The notes under the pieces are model-generated. The model was given only the letters and a program-made list of their open reading frames with translations, did no database searches and was not told the DNA's origin. Source: Deltaproteobacteria bacterium (GTDB lineage: Bacteria; UBA10199; JADFYH01). From it: a stretch of DNA of 35,097 nt. The stretch covers positions 1-35,097 of the forward strand of contig JADFYH010000030.1 in the NCBI GenBank assembly GCA_015233135.1. The letters run 5' to 3'. Shown in pieces: positions 25,733 to 33,513 of this stretch. Positions within the stretch are counted from its first letter, which is position 1, and each line of letters begins with the position of its first letter. Both the position numbers and the translations under genes were made by a program.

Positions 25733-26821
25733 CTAATATCGGTCAAACACCTGGCTGTTCACATCCCCAATATAGCTGTTGTAGGCATGGATAAAATTAT
25801 CCAGTAGGGTGTCATTTACCTTTTGTTGTGTGGACATTTCCCGGTTCAGTATTTTTGCCTGGGCATAAAGACCATTCGAAGACCTATCCAGACGACTCCA
25901 CATCGACTTCACTTTTTCTTCATCGGCATGAGAGTTCACATAGAGGGTCAATCCCTGAAAGGTCTTTTCAAAATCAGGGAAATCCCGTTGATACTCTGCT
26001 GCATTATATCTCCCATTTTGTTCCAAGTGCAGGGTCTTCAGCAGATTTTCAGCCTGAATGGTAAAGCTCAAGTAATACCATTCGAATTTTCGGCCCTCAC
26101 TTTTTTCCATCTCGGCCAATTCAGTAAGATCCAGACTGCGCTTGATTTTATCCATCTCCAGGGCAATGGCGATCTCTTTACCTCGCATGACATCGAGTTT
26201 TCCGGTGATAGCATCAAATAATTTCTTACCCTGTGCACAGGCATCGTCCTTATAATTTTGCTGAGAGTAGTAATTTTTCACCAGTTCCAAATCTGCCACC
26301 ACAGCTTCCAGCGTTTCTACATAAGGCTTTAAAAAACTGGTTGCTGTGGCATAGCTGCCAGGATTTTTTTCAGCGAGAGTCAGGCTTTGCTTGCAGATCT
26401 CAAGCGCCTTCTTTCCATTGTAGCCTCCAAAACCTTGGCCCAGATGGCTGGAAATCGAAGAAAGCTGGGCAGTCAACTCGATGGGACTGGGAATTCGTCG
26501 ACTGTATTTGCAAATACTTTGTGAGGTTTGCAAGGTGCTGAAATAATCGTGCTCCGTCACTGCAATCGCAGGCTGAGTGTTGTTATAGCAGTTGATAATC
26601 TGATTAATGGTTTCTCGAGGGTTTTCTTGTACTTTAGGTTTCTCTAAAGTGTTCTGCACTTCGTTTGTCAGCTTTTGAGTCAGGGAATTCAAATTGTTGT
26701 TTTGAGTCAGAGTTTGAGCATTTTTTTTTTGCTCTTCCAGTTTCTTCAAAAGTTTATCGAAACCGCAGGCGGGCAAGAGGGAAACCAAGAGAAGGGATAG
26801 AAGTAGAGTTTTGTTTCTCAT
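25733..26821 (-). CDS. Lipoprotein of unknown function
   Basis: 362 residues. MRNKTLLLSLLLVSLLPACGF is a lipoprotein signal peptide: basic start, hydrophobic core and lipobox LPAC with the lipidated Cys19. Gly at +2 favours outer-membrane sorting. Residues about 23-65 (KLLKKLEEQKKNAQTLTQNNN..., EVQNTLEKPK) are probably coiled-coil; the rest is mainly helical with no recognised domain. A GGAATTCC ribosome-binding region precedes the ATG. The gene follows glpD by 26 bp on the same strand, so the two probably share a transcript. Confidence 0.75.
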   Translation of the reverse strand: MRNKTLLLSLLLVSLLPACGFDKLLKKLEEQKKNAQTLTQNNNLNSLTQKLTNEVQNTLEKPKVQENPRETINQIINCYNNTQPAIAVTEHDYFSTLQTSQSICKYSRRIPSPIELTAQLSSISSHLGQGFGGYNGKKALEICKQSLTLAEKNPGSYATATSFLKPYVETLEAVVADLELVKNYYSQQNYKDDACAQGKKLFDAITGKLDVMRGKEIAIALEMDKIKRSLDLTELAEMEKSEGRKFEWYYLSFTIQAENLLKTLHLEQNGRYNAAEYQRDFPDFEKTFQGLTLYVNSHADEEKVKSMWSRLDRSSNGLYAQAKILNREMSTQQKVNDTLLDNFIHAYNSYIGDVNSQVFDRY

Positions 26822-26847
26822 AAGGGAATTCCTTTTTATTTTTGATA

Positions 26848-28449
26848 CTACCTCAAATACTCCAACACATTTTTTCGTTCTTCATCCTGCCTCGCTTCAC
26901 TCCAGGAAAGTTCTTTTGCCATCAATTCAATGACCCGCGGCAAGGCAATGAGGGTCGCTTGATGATCCAAAAAAGCCAGGCGGGTTCGACGTGCCAAAAC
27001 ATCCAAGGCGCATTGGGCCATCTCATTTTTTAGGGCGTAAAGCACCTCCGCTTCCAGATAAGGATGATTGGTGGCAAGCAAAGTTTCGTGGCCCATTTTT
27101 GCAAGTATTGCCACATCAGCAGCCCGACCTCCATAGGCCAGCGACAAATGATGTGCTACGGTATCGGTAAATCCATATTGCTCGGCCAACTCCTGGCGAA
27201 GGCTATTTTTATAAAATCTGCCGCCTACCAGCCTGGTCGTTTCGGTTTTGGAAGCACCTGCCTCTTTTAATTTTCCAAGTTTAACCGCCTGATTGACCGC
27301 GTCCAAGGCCATTTTGCGGTAGGTGGTCCATTTGCCGCCCGTAATAGTCAACAAGCCCGATTTGGAGATTTGAATAATGTGATCGCGTGAAAGCCTTGCC
27401 GTATCTACTGCTTTGGGATTGGAGACGAGCGGTCGCAAACCGCACCAGGCCGAAAGCACTTCTTTTCGGGCGATGGGTTGTTCATAATAAAGTTCCAGAT
27501 GTCGCAAGATATAGCGGATATCTTCTTCGCTGGCCTTGGGATCATCCACAATTTTGGCCGGATTGTCGGTGGTACCCGCCAAGGTGTGCCCTAACCAGGG
27601 GAGCAGAAAAAGCACGCGGCCGTCTTCTGTTTTAGGGATGAGTAAACCCGTATCCGGTGGAGAGAATTTTTTATCTAGAATAATATGAACGCCCGAACTC
27701 GCCTTGAGGATAGCTTCGGTCTGAGGATCATCCATCTTGCGAACTTTATCTACGAAAGGCCCGGTGGCATTAATAATCACCTTGGCCCGCACCTCGAATT
27801 TCTTTTTGGAAAAGCGGTCTTGCAACTGCGCGCCCACCAATTTCTCTTGCTCATGAATCAAGGCCAACACTTCCACATAATTCACCACCACTGCCCCTTC
27901 TTCCAAGGCTGTCATGGCAATGGCCACATTCATGCGTGCATCATCAAACTGTCCATCCGCATAGATCACGCCGCCTTTTAAGTGTTTGCTCTTGAGCATG
28001 GGAAAAATGCGCAGCGCCTCTTTGGCAGACACCGAACGACTGGGAAACAGATTACTCTTTCCGGCCAGCCAGTCGTACATTTTGAGACCAATTTTAAAAT
28101 AGGATTTTTGAAAGGGTTTGTAGAGCGGAGTCAGCAAGGCCAAAGGTCGCGAAAGATGCGGGGCATTTTTAATGAGAATGGCGCGTTCTTTCAACGCATC
28201 TTTCACCAGATTGAGCTGCCCCTTATCCAGGCCTTTTACGGCCTGTTCCAGATAGCGCACGCCTCCGTGAATGAGCTTGGTACTTTTACTGGAAGTGCCC
28301 GAAGCAAAATCATCTCGCTCGACCAGGGCGACAGAAAGTCCACGAGTGGCCGCATCCAAGGCAATACCAGCACCGGTAGCACCACCCCCGATGACTAAAA
28401 GATCAAAAGATTGAGATTGGAGTTTTTCCAGGTTTTGGGAACGTTGCAT
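26848..28449 (-). CDS. glpD: Aerobic glycerol-3-phosphate dehydrogenase
   Basis: 533 residues. FDLLVIGGGATGAGIALDAATRGL gives the FAD-binding GGGATGAG (21-28). DDFASGTSSKSTKLIHGGVRYLE is the family signature. The C-terminal DAO-C domain (EQYGFTDTVAHHLSLAYGGRA ... LARRTRLAFLDHQATL) is complete. The enzyme oxidises sn-glycerol-3-phosphate to dihydroxyacetone phosphate at the inner face of the membrane and reduces quinone. No other glp gene is nearby. The ribosome-binding site is weak; copy 2 of the 55-bp repeat lies just upstream. Confidence 0.93.
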   Translation of the reverse strand: MQRSQNLEKLQSQSFDLLVIGGGATGAGIALDAATRGLSVALVERDDFASGTSSKSTKLIHGGVRYLEQAVKGLDKGQLNLVKDALKERAILIKNAPHLSRPLALLTPLYKPFQKSYFKIGLKMYDWLAGKSNLFPSRSVSAKEALRIFPMLKSKHLKGGVIYADGQFDDARMNVAIAMTALEEGAVVVNYVEVLALIHEQEKLVGAQLQDRFSKKKFEVRAKVIINATGPFVDKVRKMDDPQTEAILKASSGVHIILDKKFSPPDTGLLIPKTEDGRVLFLLPWLGHTLAGTTDNPAKIVDDPKASEEDIRYILRHLELYYEQPIARKEVLSAWCGLRPLVSNPKAVDTARLSRDHIIQISKSGLLTITGGKWTTYRKMALDAVNQAVKLGKLKEAGASKTETTRLVGGRFYKNSLRQELAEQYGFTDTVAHHLSLAYGGRAADVAILAKMGHETLLATNHPYLEAEVLYALKNEMAQCALDVLARRTRLAFLDHQATLIALPRVIELMAKELSWSEARQDEERKNVLEYLR

Positions 28450-28488
28450 AGGTAGCTGGGCCTATAAAACCTGCTGCCAAATGACAAG

Positions 28489-28539
28489 GGTATACTGACG
28501 AGTCGCCAAACTGACGCAATGCGACTCTCTAGTACAACC
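28489..28539 (-). repeat. 55-bp intergenic repeat, copy 2 (inverted)
   Basis: The reverse complement reads GGTTGTACTAGAGAGTCGC ... GGCGACTCGTCAGTATACC, matching 1133-1187 except for a missing ATTT. It lies between glpD and the 273-residue unknown gene. Confidence 0.75.
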
Positions 28540-28584
28540 GTCCTGCGTTTCGAGAACAGGTGTCGACGTCGGGAAGTATTCGGT

Positions 28585-29406
28585 TCATCGAACCTGAGCC
28601 CTGATAATGCGATAAGGCACAAGGGTCGGATCATTGGCGTTCCGATAGGTGTAAAATGCCCCATCCACAATTTGATAATAATTTACTCTACCCACCCAGT
28701 CTGGATCCAGATTTTCTATGAAAGAAGCCCCGGGAGTGTATTGCGCCATGACATCATCTACACTTCTAACCCCCCCCTCTAAGTGCTGACGAATTTGCAC
28801 TAAAACATGTTCTCGAATAGCCCCCAGAAGACCACGCACAAAAGCAGTTCTATCTTCAAAATGAGCGGTGCTTAATAAGTCGACATCGGCTGCACTCACC
28901 ACATAGTAATTATCAATATTTGTTGAAGAGTTTAAATGAATAGGAATTTGCCTTTCATTTACTCTTCGATCATATTCCCTGAGAACTGCTGAATAGATGC
29001 TGGGATAAGCACTGCGTTGAACGACTCCTCCCACAGTGCCCACTTGGATTGCTTGACCCACAGGGGTGGTTTGCATAGGACCAGGCCTGGGTGGAACTGC
29101 TGGAGAAGGGCAAGAAGCCTGTGCTGCCACTAATCGGAACGTATTAGAATTACAAATAGGAGTTGTGAAACCACAAGCCCTTTGGCCTACTATAGAATAA
29201 TTGTGCCCATTAATAATAAAAGACCTCATTCTGTCACGAATTTGAAGATCATTTAAACGTGCCGCACGGTAATGATCGATCATTCCATACACCAATTCAT
29301 CTTGTTCTTGCCGATTTAGATTACTAGGGTTTTCATCCCTCTCCTGAATCTCAATACCAAAAGAAGCACTTCCCCCACAATTTTCTTGAATCATAATTCT
29401 TGTCAT
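28585..29406 (-). CDS. Hypothetical protein
   Basis: 273 residues, no signal peptide or membrane segment. A soluble N-terminal part (QDELVYGMIDHYRAARLNDLQIRDRMRSFIINGHNYSIVG) is followed by a Pro-rich link (CPSPAVPPRPGPMQTTP) and a C-terminal part with SAADVDLLSTAHFEDRTAFVRGLLGAIREHVLVQIRQHLEGG. I do not recognise a family. The start is at an ATG with AAAGAG upstream; a second ATG five codons in is possible. It lies 40 bp downstream of recR on the same strand. The gene ends before the 55-bp repeat. Confidence 0.55.
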   Translation of the reverse strand: MTRIMIQENCGGSASFGIEIQERDENPSNLNRQEQDELVYGMIDHYRAARLNDLQIRDRMRSFIINGHNYSIVGQRACGFTTPICNSNTFRLVAAQASCPSPAVPPRPGPMQTTPVGQAIQVGTVGGVVQRSAYPSIYSAVLREYDRRVNERQIPIHLNSSTNIDNYYVVSAADVDLLSTAHFEDRTAFVRGLLGAIREHVLVQIRQHLEGGVRSVDDVMAQYTPGASFIENLDPDWVGRVNYYQIVDGAFYTYRNANDPTLVPYRIIRAQVR

Positions 29407-29445
29407 ACAGAGCTCTTTTTAATTTCAATAAGAAGTTGCCAAATC

Positions 29446-30036
29446 TTACAATACACGCCGACCCTCAATCGCCCGAAACAAGGTCATGCTGTCGATATAT
29501 TCCAAGTCTCCACCCACAGGGATCCCCGAGGCAATTCGGCTCACTTTCAGTCCCAACGGCTTAAGGATTTTAGTCAAATAGAGTGCAGTGGCCTCGCCTT
29601 CTACATTAGTGTTCGTCGCCAAAATGACTTCCTGAACTTTTCCATCCGAAAGCCGACCCAGTAATTCTTTAATCTTCAGATCTTCAGGGCCTACGCGATC
29701 CAGGGGTGAAATGGCCCCGTGGAGAATGTGGTAGTAGCCCTTATAATTTTTGGATTGCTCTATCACACGCAGCTCCTGTGGCCCTTCAATCACCAACAGG
29801 AGTTGCTCATCCCGATGGGGGTCACGACAAACCGCGCAAGGATCCTGTTGGGTGAAATTCTGGCACAGTGAACAAAAAAACATTTCATTGACCACTTCAC
29901 GCAGCGAAACCGCCAGCTTTTCTGCATAAGCCTTGGGAGAGCGCAAAACAAAAAAAGCCAGACGCGTGGCCGTTTTTTCCCCGATACCGGGGAGTTTGGA
30001 GAGTTCTTGAATGAGGTGGTCTAAGGAGGAAGACAA
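29446..30036 (-). CDS. recR: Recombination mediator RecR
   Basis: 196 residues from the chosen start. LIQELSKLPGIGEKTATRLAF is the helix-hairpin-helix, FFCSLCQNFTQQDPCAVC the four-Cys zinc site, and LLLVIEGPQELRVIEQSKNYKGYYHILHGAISPLDRVGPEDL the Toprim domain. It loads RecA onto SSB-coated gaps with RecO/RecF. I prefer a TTG start at 30036, preceded by AGGA at 5 bp and giving the normal RecR length. The alternative ATG at 30081 adds 15 unrelated residues and lies inside a perfect palindrome without a ribosome-binding site. Confidence 0.88.
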   Translation of the reverse strand: MSSSLDHLIQELSKLPGIGEKTATRLAFFVLRSPKAYAEKLAVSLREVVNEMFFCSLCQNFTQQDPCAVCRDPHRDEQLLLVIEGPQELRVIEQSKNYKGYYHILHGAISPLDRVGPEDLKIKELLGRLSDGKVQEVILATNTNVEGEATALYLTKILKPLGLKVSRIASGIPVGGDLEYIDSMTLFRAIEGRRVL

Positions 30037-30069
30037 AGTAAATCCTGTGTTAATCTTTAAAAACTCTGA

Positions 30070-30103
30070 ACAAAATTGCATAAATAAATTTATGCAATTT
30101 TGT
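30070..30103. repeat. Perfect 34-bp palindrome (16-bp arms) between ybaB and recR
   Basis: ACAAAATTGCATAAAT and ATTTATGCAATTTTGT are exact complements with two bases (AA) between. The element fills the ybaB-recR gap. In RNA it would form a long A-U-rich hairpin; as DNA it is a possible protein-binding site. It begins directly after the ybaB stop codon. Confidence 0.9.
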
Positions 30104-30412
30104 CTAAAACAAGCCTGGGATTTTCATCCCTCCCATCAGCCCACCCATCTCCTGTTCGGCGGCTTCTTTGGAGCGGCGGATAGCTTCATTCACGGCAGCT
30201 AAAACGAGATCTTGTAACATTGTCACATCTTCAGGATTCACCACCTCTTTTTCAATCTTGAGGGAAAGTAATTCATTTTTTCCGCTCACCACCACATTCA
30301 CCATCCCGCCGCCACTACTGGCTTCGTAGGTTTTGGTGGCAAGTTCTTCTTGTTGTTTGAGCATTTGTTTTTGAAGCTGTTGGGCTTGCTTCATCATTTG
30401 TTGGATGTTCAT
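30104..30412 (-). CDS. YbaB/EbfC nucleoid-associated protein
   Basis: 102 residues. MNIQQMMKQAQQLQKQMLKQQEELATKTYEASSGGGMVNVVVSGKNELLSLKI is the full family signature: N-terminal coiled helix, GGG turn and V-V-V-S-G strand. DLVLAAVNEAIRRSKEAAEQEM is the second helix. It is a small DNA-binding dimer often co-transcribed with dnaX and recR, as here. The ATG overlaps the dnaX stop by 4 bp. Confidence 0.93.
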   Translation of the reverse strand: MNIQQMMKQAQQLQKQMLKQQEELATKTYEASSGGGMVNVVVSGKNELLSLKIEKEVVNPEDVTMLQDLVLAAVNEAIRRSKEAAEQEMGGLMGGMKIPGLF

Positions 30413-32007
30413 GAAGTGACCTCCTCGATTTTTGCGTTTAAAATATTCATTGCCTTAGAAACTGTAGGATCATTGCTTTGCTGGGTGAGCACTTCTTTTT
30501 TTACAGGGCTCTGAAGAATTAATTCTTCCTCAAAAGGCCCCATCAAATCTTGATCACTCAACACAAACTTCAATTTTTTTTGGAAATATTCCTTCGCCAG
30601 ACTTTGTAAAATTTCTTCTCTTTCTTTCAACCACTCCAACCAGTGCGAATTGGATTCCACCTTCACAAATATTTCAGATTCTTTCAATGCCAACTTCATC
30701 GCTCGAGATAAAATAGAAGAGACCTGAGGTTTTTTTTGCTCGGTAAAAGTAAGAAAGCCTTGCAACGTGAGCTCTCCCCTCATCCGCCCTTCAGGCACCT
30801 TCTCCCCTAGGAGAAGGGAATTCGACTTTCCCCTCTCCTCGAGAAGAGGGTCAGGGTGAGGTAAGGAGTTCACTGTGACATCACCGCCCGATTCCATCCA
30901 ACGCGTCAGCTCCAAAAACTGTGAGGCATAAGCCAGTCGGACCAACAGAACTTCCAAAATCATCTTTGGAAATTCACTGTGACTCATCTCCTGAATTCCC
31001 TGATGCAAAATCTGAAACATCAGATCCAAAACCTGGGGAGTGGACAAAGCCGCCTGCTCCTTCAAGAACAATTGTTCCGACTCGGTTAAATCTTTGATCA
31101 CCGATAAATCCTTGCTCACCCGGTAGAGTAACAAATTTTTAATCAACTCCAGCCATTGGATGCAGAATTGCTTTAAATCGTGGCCCCGATCGTAAAGTTC
31201 ATCCAACAGGACAAGCGCGCGTGTTAAATTTTGAGCAATCAGCACTCGCGTCAGCTCCTGCAGAACAGAGGCATCTGTCAAACCCAGCATCTCCGCCACA
31301 TCGCTACATTTCAATTTTCCAGAAGCATAGGCCATGGCTTGATCGAGCAGACTCTGGGCATCCCGAATAGAACCTTGGGCCTCACGGGCAATCAACAATA
31401 GCACATCCGGTTCGAACTCCACTTTTTCCAGTTCACAAATGGTCTTCAAAATTTGTTGTAATTTTTCGAGAGAAACCCGTCGCAGGTCAAAACGCTGGCA
31501 ACGCGATAGGATGGTGGCCGGAATTTTATGTGCTTCGGTGGTTGCCATGAAAAAAACGGCATGCGGGGGAGGTTCTTCCAAAGTTTTTAGCAGGGCATTG
31601 AAGGCAGAGGTAGACAACATATGCACTTCGTCGATAATGAATATTTTGTAGCGTCCCGAAGCGGGTAGATACTTAAGCTCCTCACGGAGTTCTCGAACAT
31701 CTTCTACCGAAGTATTGGAAGCACCATCGATTTCTCGAACGTCTAAGGCCGAGCCCTCGGTAATCTGTCTGCAATTGGAACAGTGGTTACAAGGCTTGGC
31801 TGTGGGGCCTTGTTCACAATTGAGGGCCTTTGAAAAAATTCGAGCCAGCGAGGTTTTACCGGTTCCGCGTACCCCCGTAAAAAGATAGGCCTGATGGATA
31901 CGCCTCGCCTGAATGGCATTTTTGAGCGTAGTGACAACGGCATCCTGACCAATCACTTCGTCAAAATTCTGGGGGCGATATTTTCGGGCTAGGACTAGAT
32001 AAGACAT
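30409..32007 (-). CDS. dnaX: DNA polymerase III tau (and possibly gamma) subunit
   Basis: 532 residues. Walker A GVRGTGKTS (45-53), zinc Cys C64/C73/C76/C79, DEVHMLS, sensor TTEAHKIPATILSRCQRFDL. It loads the sliding clamp and ties polymerase cores together. Residues about 383-412 are a translated palindromic repeat (30773-30861) not found in the family. At codons 424-426 the message runs CAA AAA AAA, giving A AAA AAA in the correct frame for a -1 shift. Either shift would meet a stop after 10-18 codons and give a gamma-like product of about 440 residues. The gene begins an operon with ybaB and recR. Confidence 0.93.
   Translation of the reverse strand: MSYLVLARKYRPQNFDEVIGQDAVVTTLKNAIQARRIHQAYLFTGVRGTGKTSLARIFSKALNCEQGPTAKPCNHCSNCRQITEGSALDVREIDGASNTSVEDVRELREELKYLPASGRYKIFIIDEVHMLSTSAFNALLKTLEEPPPHAVFFMATTEAHKIPATILSRCQRFDLRRVSLEKLQQILKTICELEKVEFEPDVLLLIAREAQGSIRDAQSLLDQAMAYASGKLKCSDVAEMLGLTDASVLQELTRVLIAQNLTRALVLLDELYDRGHDLKQFCIQWLELIKNLLLYRVSKDLSVIKDLTESEQLFLKEQAALSTPQVLDLMFQILHQGIQEMSHSEFPKMILEVLLVRLAYASQFLELTRWMESGGDVTVNSLPHPDPLLEERGKSNSLLLGEKVPEGRMRGELTLQGFLTFTEQKKPQVSSILSRAMKLALKESEIFVKVESNSHWLEWLKEREEILQSLAKEYFQKKLKFVLSDQDLMGPFEEELILQSPVKKEVLTQQSNDPTVSKAMNILNAKIEEVTS
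30773..30861. repeat. CCCTCTCC/CCCTTCTCC-type palindromic repeat inserted in frame inside dnaX
   Basis: It contains CCCTCATCCGCCCTTCAGGC, then CTTCTCCCCTAGGAGAAGGG and CCCCTCTCCTCGAGAAGAGG, each with hairpin symmetry, as in intergenic repeats of many genomes. On the dnaX strand it is open and translates as LPHPDPLLEERGKSNSLLLG then EKVPEGRMRGELT. Approximate boundaries; about 30 codons. Confidence 0.75.
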
Positions 32008-32017
32008 TTTGAACTCA

Positions 32018-32104
32018 CGGAAGGAGTGGGATTTGAACCCACGATACCCGTTAAGGTATACTCGCTTTCGAGGCGAGCGCCTTCAGCCACTCGGCCATCC
32101 TTCC
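32018..32104 (-). tRNA. tRNA-Ser (anticodon CGA)
   Basis: The complement begins GGAAGGATGGCCGAGTGG and ends with acceptor TCCTTCC plus discriminator G; CCA is not encoded. Anticodon loop CTCGAAA between CTCGC and GCGAG gives anticodon CGA (Ser). A long variable arm (TATACC..GGGTATC) and T-arm GTGGGTTCAAATCCCAC are present, as expected for class II tRNA-Ser. It stands 10 bp before the dnaX start codon. Confidence 0.95.
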
Positions 32105-32114
32105 AATTTCTGTA

Positions 32115-32136
32115 TTTTACGGAGAGAGTGGGATTC
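32115..32136 (+). repeat. 22-bp direct repeat of the tRNA-Ser(GGA) 3' end (left copy)
   Basis: TTTTACGGAGAGAGTGGGATTC is identical to 32226-32247, which spans the 3' end of the tRNA-Ser(GGA) gene. The interval between copies (about 90 bp) carries a GGGATTC/GAATCCC inverted pair and CATCGCTTCGCTCTACTCGG, but no gene. It resembles a remnant att site or a decayed tRNA fragment. Confidence 0.7.
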
Positions 32137-32230
32137 CTTCTCCCCCATCTCCCCCATCGCTTCGCTCTACTCGGGCCTCATCGGCCCGCGCTCAGGTCGT
32201 CCTTCGAATCCCAATTCATTAGATTTTTTA

Positions 32231-32317
32231 CGGAGAGAGTGGGATTCGAACCCACGGTACCCGTTAAGATACACACGCGTTCCAGGCGTGCGCCTTAAAC
32301 CACTCGGCCATCTCTCC
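32231..32317 (-). tRNA. tRNA-Ser (anticodon GGA)
   Basis: The complement starts GGAGAGATGGCCGAGTGG and ends TCTCTCC plus discriminator G. Anticodon loop CTGGAAC between CACGC and GCGTG gives GGA (Ser). The class II variable arm and T-arm GTGGGTTCGAATCCCAC are present. CCA is not encoded. Its 3' end is duplicated at 32115-32136. Confidence 0.95.
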
Positions 32318-32376
32318 AAAATGGAACAGGGCTCCTATATCTTGTCCCGGCCGGAACTCAAGTGCAAAATCATTAC

Positions 32377-32405
32377 TTGATTCAAGAAATGAAAACCCGT
32401 AAAGA
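32377..32405 (+). promoter_or_regulatory. Promoter of the SRP RNA gene
   Basis: TTGATT (32377-32382), 17 bp, TAAAGA (32400-32405), placing transcription start at about 32412-32413, which coincides with the base of the SRP RNA stem. Confidence 0.5.
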
Positions 32406-32412
32406 ATTTCCC

Positions 32413-32505
32413 GTCAGGTCCCACGCAAAGGAGCTCTGCGAACCCCGCCAGATCCGGAAGGAAGCAACGGTAGTGGAATACTTCTTGTGCCGTGGGTAAC
32501 CTGAC
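32413..32505 (+). ncRNA. ffs: Bacterial signal recognition particle RNA (4.5S-like)
   Basis: The 93 nt begin GTCAGGTCCCACG and end CGTGGGTAACCTGAC, pairing as one long stem. The conserved apical part CGCCAGATCCGGAAGGAAGCAACGG carries the GGAA tetraloop and the asymmetric/symmetric loops that bind Ffh. With Ffh it targets nascent membrane proteins. A T-run follows directly (CTGACTTTTTATTTT), ending transcription. Confidence 0.95.
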
Positions 32506-32508
32506 TTT

Positions 32509-33135
32509 TTATTTTCCTATTTTTCTCTCAAAATCTTCCAGACTCGTCACATTCAAACCCAGATCCCGAATCAAACCATCGTGAATATCATAAATAAAGC
32601 CATGTACACTGAGCGTCTGACCTGCGCTCCAGGCATCTCGAACCACATTGGTCGAACAAACATGCTTCACTTGCTCCAGCACATTGAGCTCGCACAAGCG
32701 ATTGGCGAGTTCCATTTCGTTGGGAATGGCCTCTAATTCCTCACGATGCAGGGCATAAATATTTTTGATATGCCAAAGCCAGTGGTCTATTAAACCAAAT
32801 CGGGCCTCCGATAGGGCCCCCAAAACCCCTCCACAACCATAATGTCCGCAAACAATAATGTCTTTCACCTGAAGAAATTCAACCGCATATTGAATGACCG
32901 ACAGACAATTGATATCCGAATGTACCACCTGATTTCCCACATTGCGATGCACAAATACCTCACCGGAAGCAAGCCCCAGTATGGTGTTAGCTGGCACACG
33001 GGCATCGGAACAACCTATCCATAAATAATCGGGTTTTTGCAGCTCAGACAGTTTTGTAAAATAAGCAGGGTCTTCTTGGCGGCATTTTTTTGCCCAGGCC
33101 TCATTTTTTTCTAGAAGTTGTTGGATGCTCTTCAT
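32509..33135 (-). CDS. Beta-class carbonic anhydrase
   Basis: 208 residues. Zinc ligands C42, H98 and C101 lie in IGCSDARVPA and VCGHYGCGG, with the catalytic D44-R46 pair. LGLASGEVFVHRNVGNQV and VIQYAVEFL are conserved. It interconverts carbon dioxide and bicarbonate; bicarbonate is a substrate of the biotin carboxylase in the window. ATG 33135 is preferred to a GTG three codons earlier (33144). The gene is divergent from crcB with 15 bp between starts; the stop lies 3 bp past the SRP RNA terminator stem. Confidence 0.93.
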   Translation of the reverse strand: MKSIQQLLEKNEAWAKKCRQEDPAYFTKLSELQKPDYLWIGCSDARVPANTILGLASGEVFVHRNVGNQVVHSDINCLSVIQYAVEFLQVKDIIVCGHYGCGGVLGALSEARFGLIDHWLWHIKNIYALHREELEAIPNEMELANRLCELNVLEQVKHVCSTNVVRDAWSAGQTLSVHGFIYDIHDGLIRDLGLNVTSLEDFERKIGK

Positions 33136-33150
33136 ATGCTGCACTCTGCT

Positions 33151-33513
33151 ATGCTTAAAAATTTTTTATTGGTTTCCACCGGGGGAGCTTTGGGTTCAAG
33201 CTTGCGTTACGCGGTCAGCCTGCTGCTTCCCTTGTTTTATTCTTCTGCTTTCCCTTGGCCTACCTTTTTGGTCAACTTTTCAGGTTCGTTTCTGATTAGT
33301 TTTTTACTGGGTTTTTTTATCAACGATTCTATGCCACTCAAACTCTTTTTCTGCACAGGTATTTTGGGCGGATTCACCACCTACTCCAGTTTTAATAACG
33401 AAAATCTTCAGCTGCTGCTTCAGGGCCAATGGTTCACTGCCCTTTCGTATATTTTTCTGAGTCTATTTGGATGCCTATTTGCGGGTTATTTAGGATTTAT
33501 TTTTTCGCATTAG
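33151..33513 (+). CDS. crcB: Fluoride ion exporter CrcB/Fluc
   Basis: 120 residues, four hydrophobic helices, usual length. LLVSTGGALGSSLRY is the family start, PWPTFLVNFSGSFL holds the conserved Asn, and GGFTTYSSFNNE is the second signature with the F-box region. The protein forms a dual-topology dimeric fluoride channel. I set the start at ATG 33151 because homologs begin there; the open frame extends upstream with TTG at 33118. No fluoride riboswitch can fit, since the upstream sequence belongs to the divergent carbonic anhydrase. The end overlaps the convergent tadA by 24 bp. Confidence 0.88.
   Translation: MLKNFLLVSTGGALGSSLRYAVSLLLPLFYSSAFPWPTFLVNFSGSFLISFLLGFFINDSMPLKLFFCTGILGGFTTYSSFNNENLQLLLQGQWFTALSYIFLSLFGCLFAGYLGFIFSH

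Noticed and set aside
29446-30081. recR start at ATG 30081
   Set aside because: It falls within a perfect palindrome, has no ribosome-binding site and adds residues absent from RecR proteins; kept only as an alternative.
32009-32380. Open frame reading REWDLNPRYPLRYTR... across the tRNA genes
   Set aside because: It is the translation of the tRNA-Ser genes, a familiar false gene.
33080-33150. Fluoride riboswitch ahead of crcB
   Set aside because: The upstream bases are coding sequence of the divergent carbonic anhydrase; only 15 bp separate the starts.
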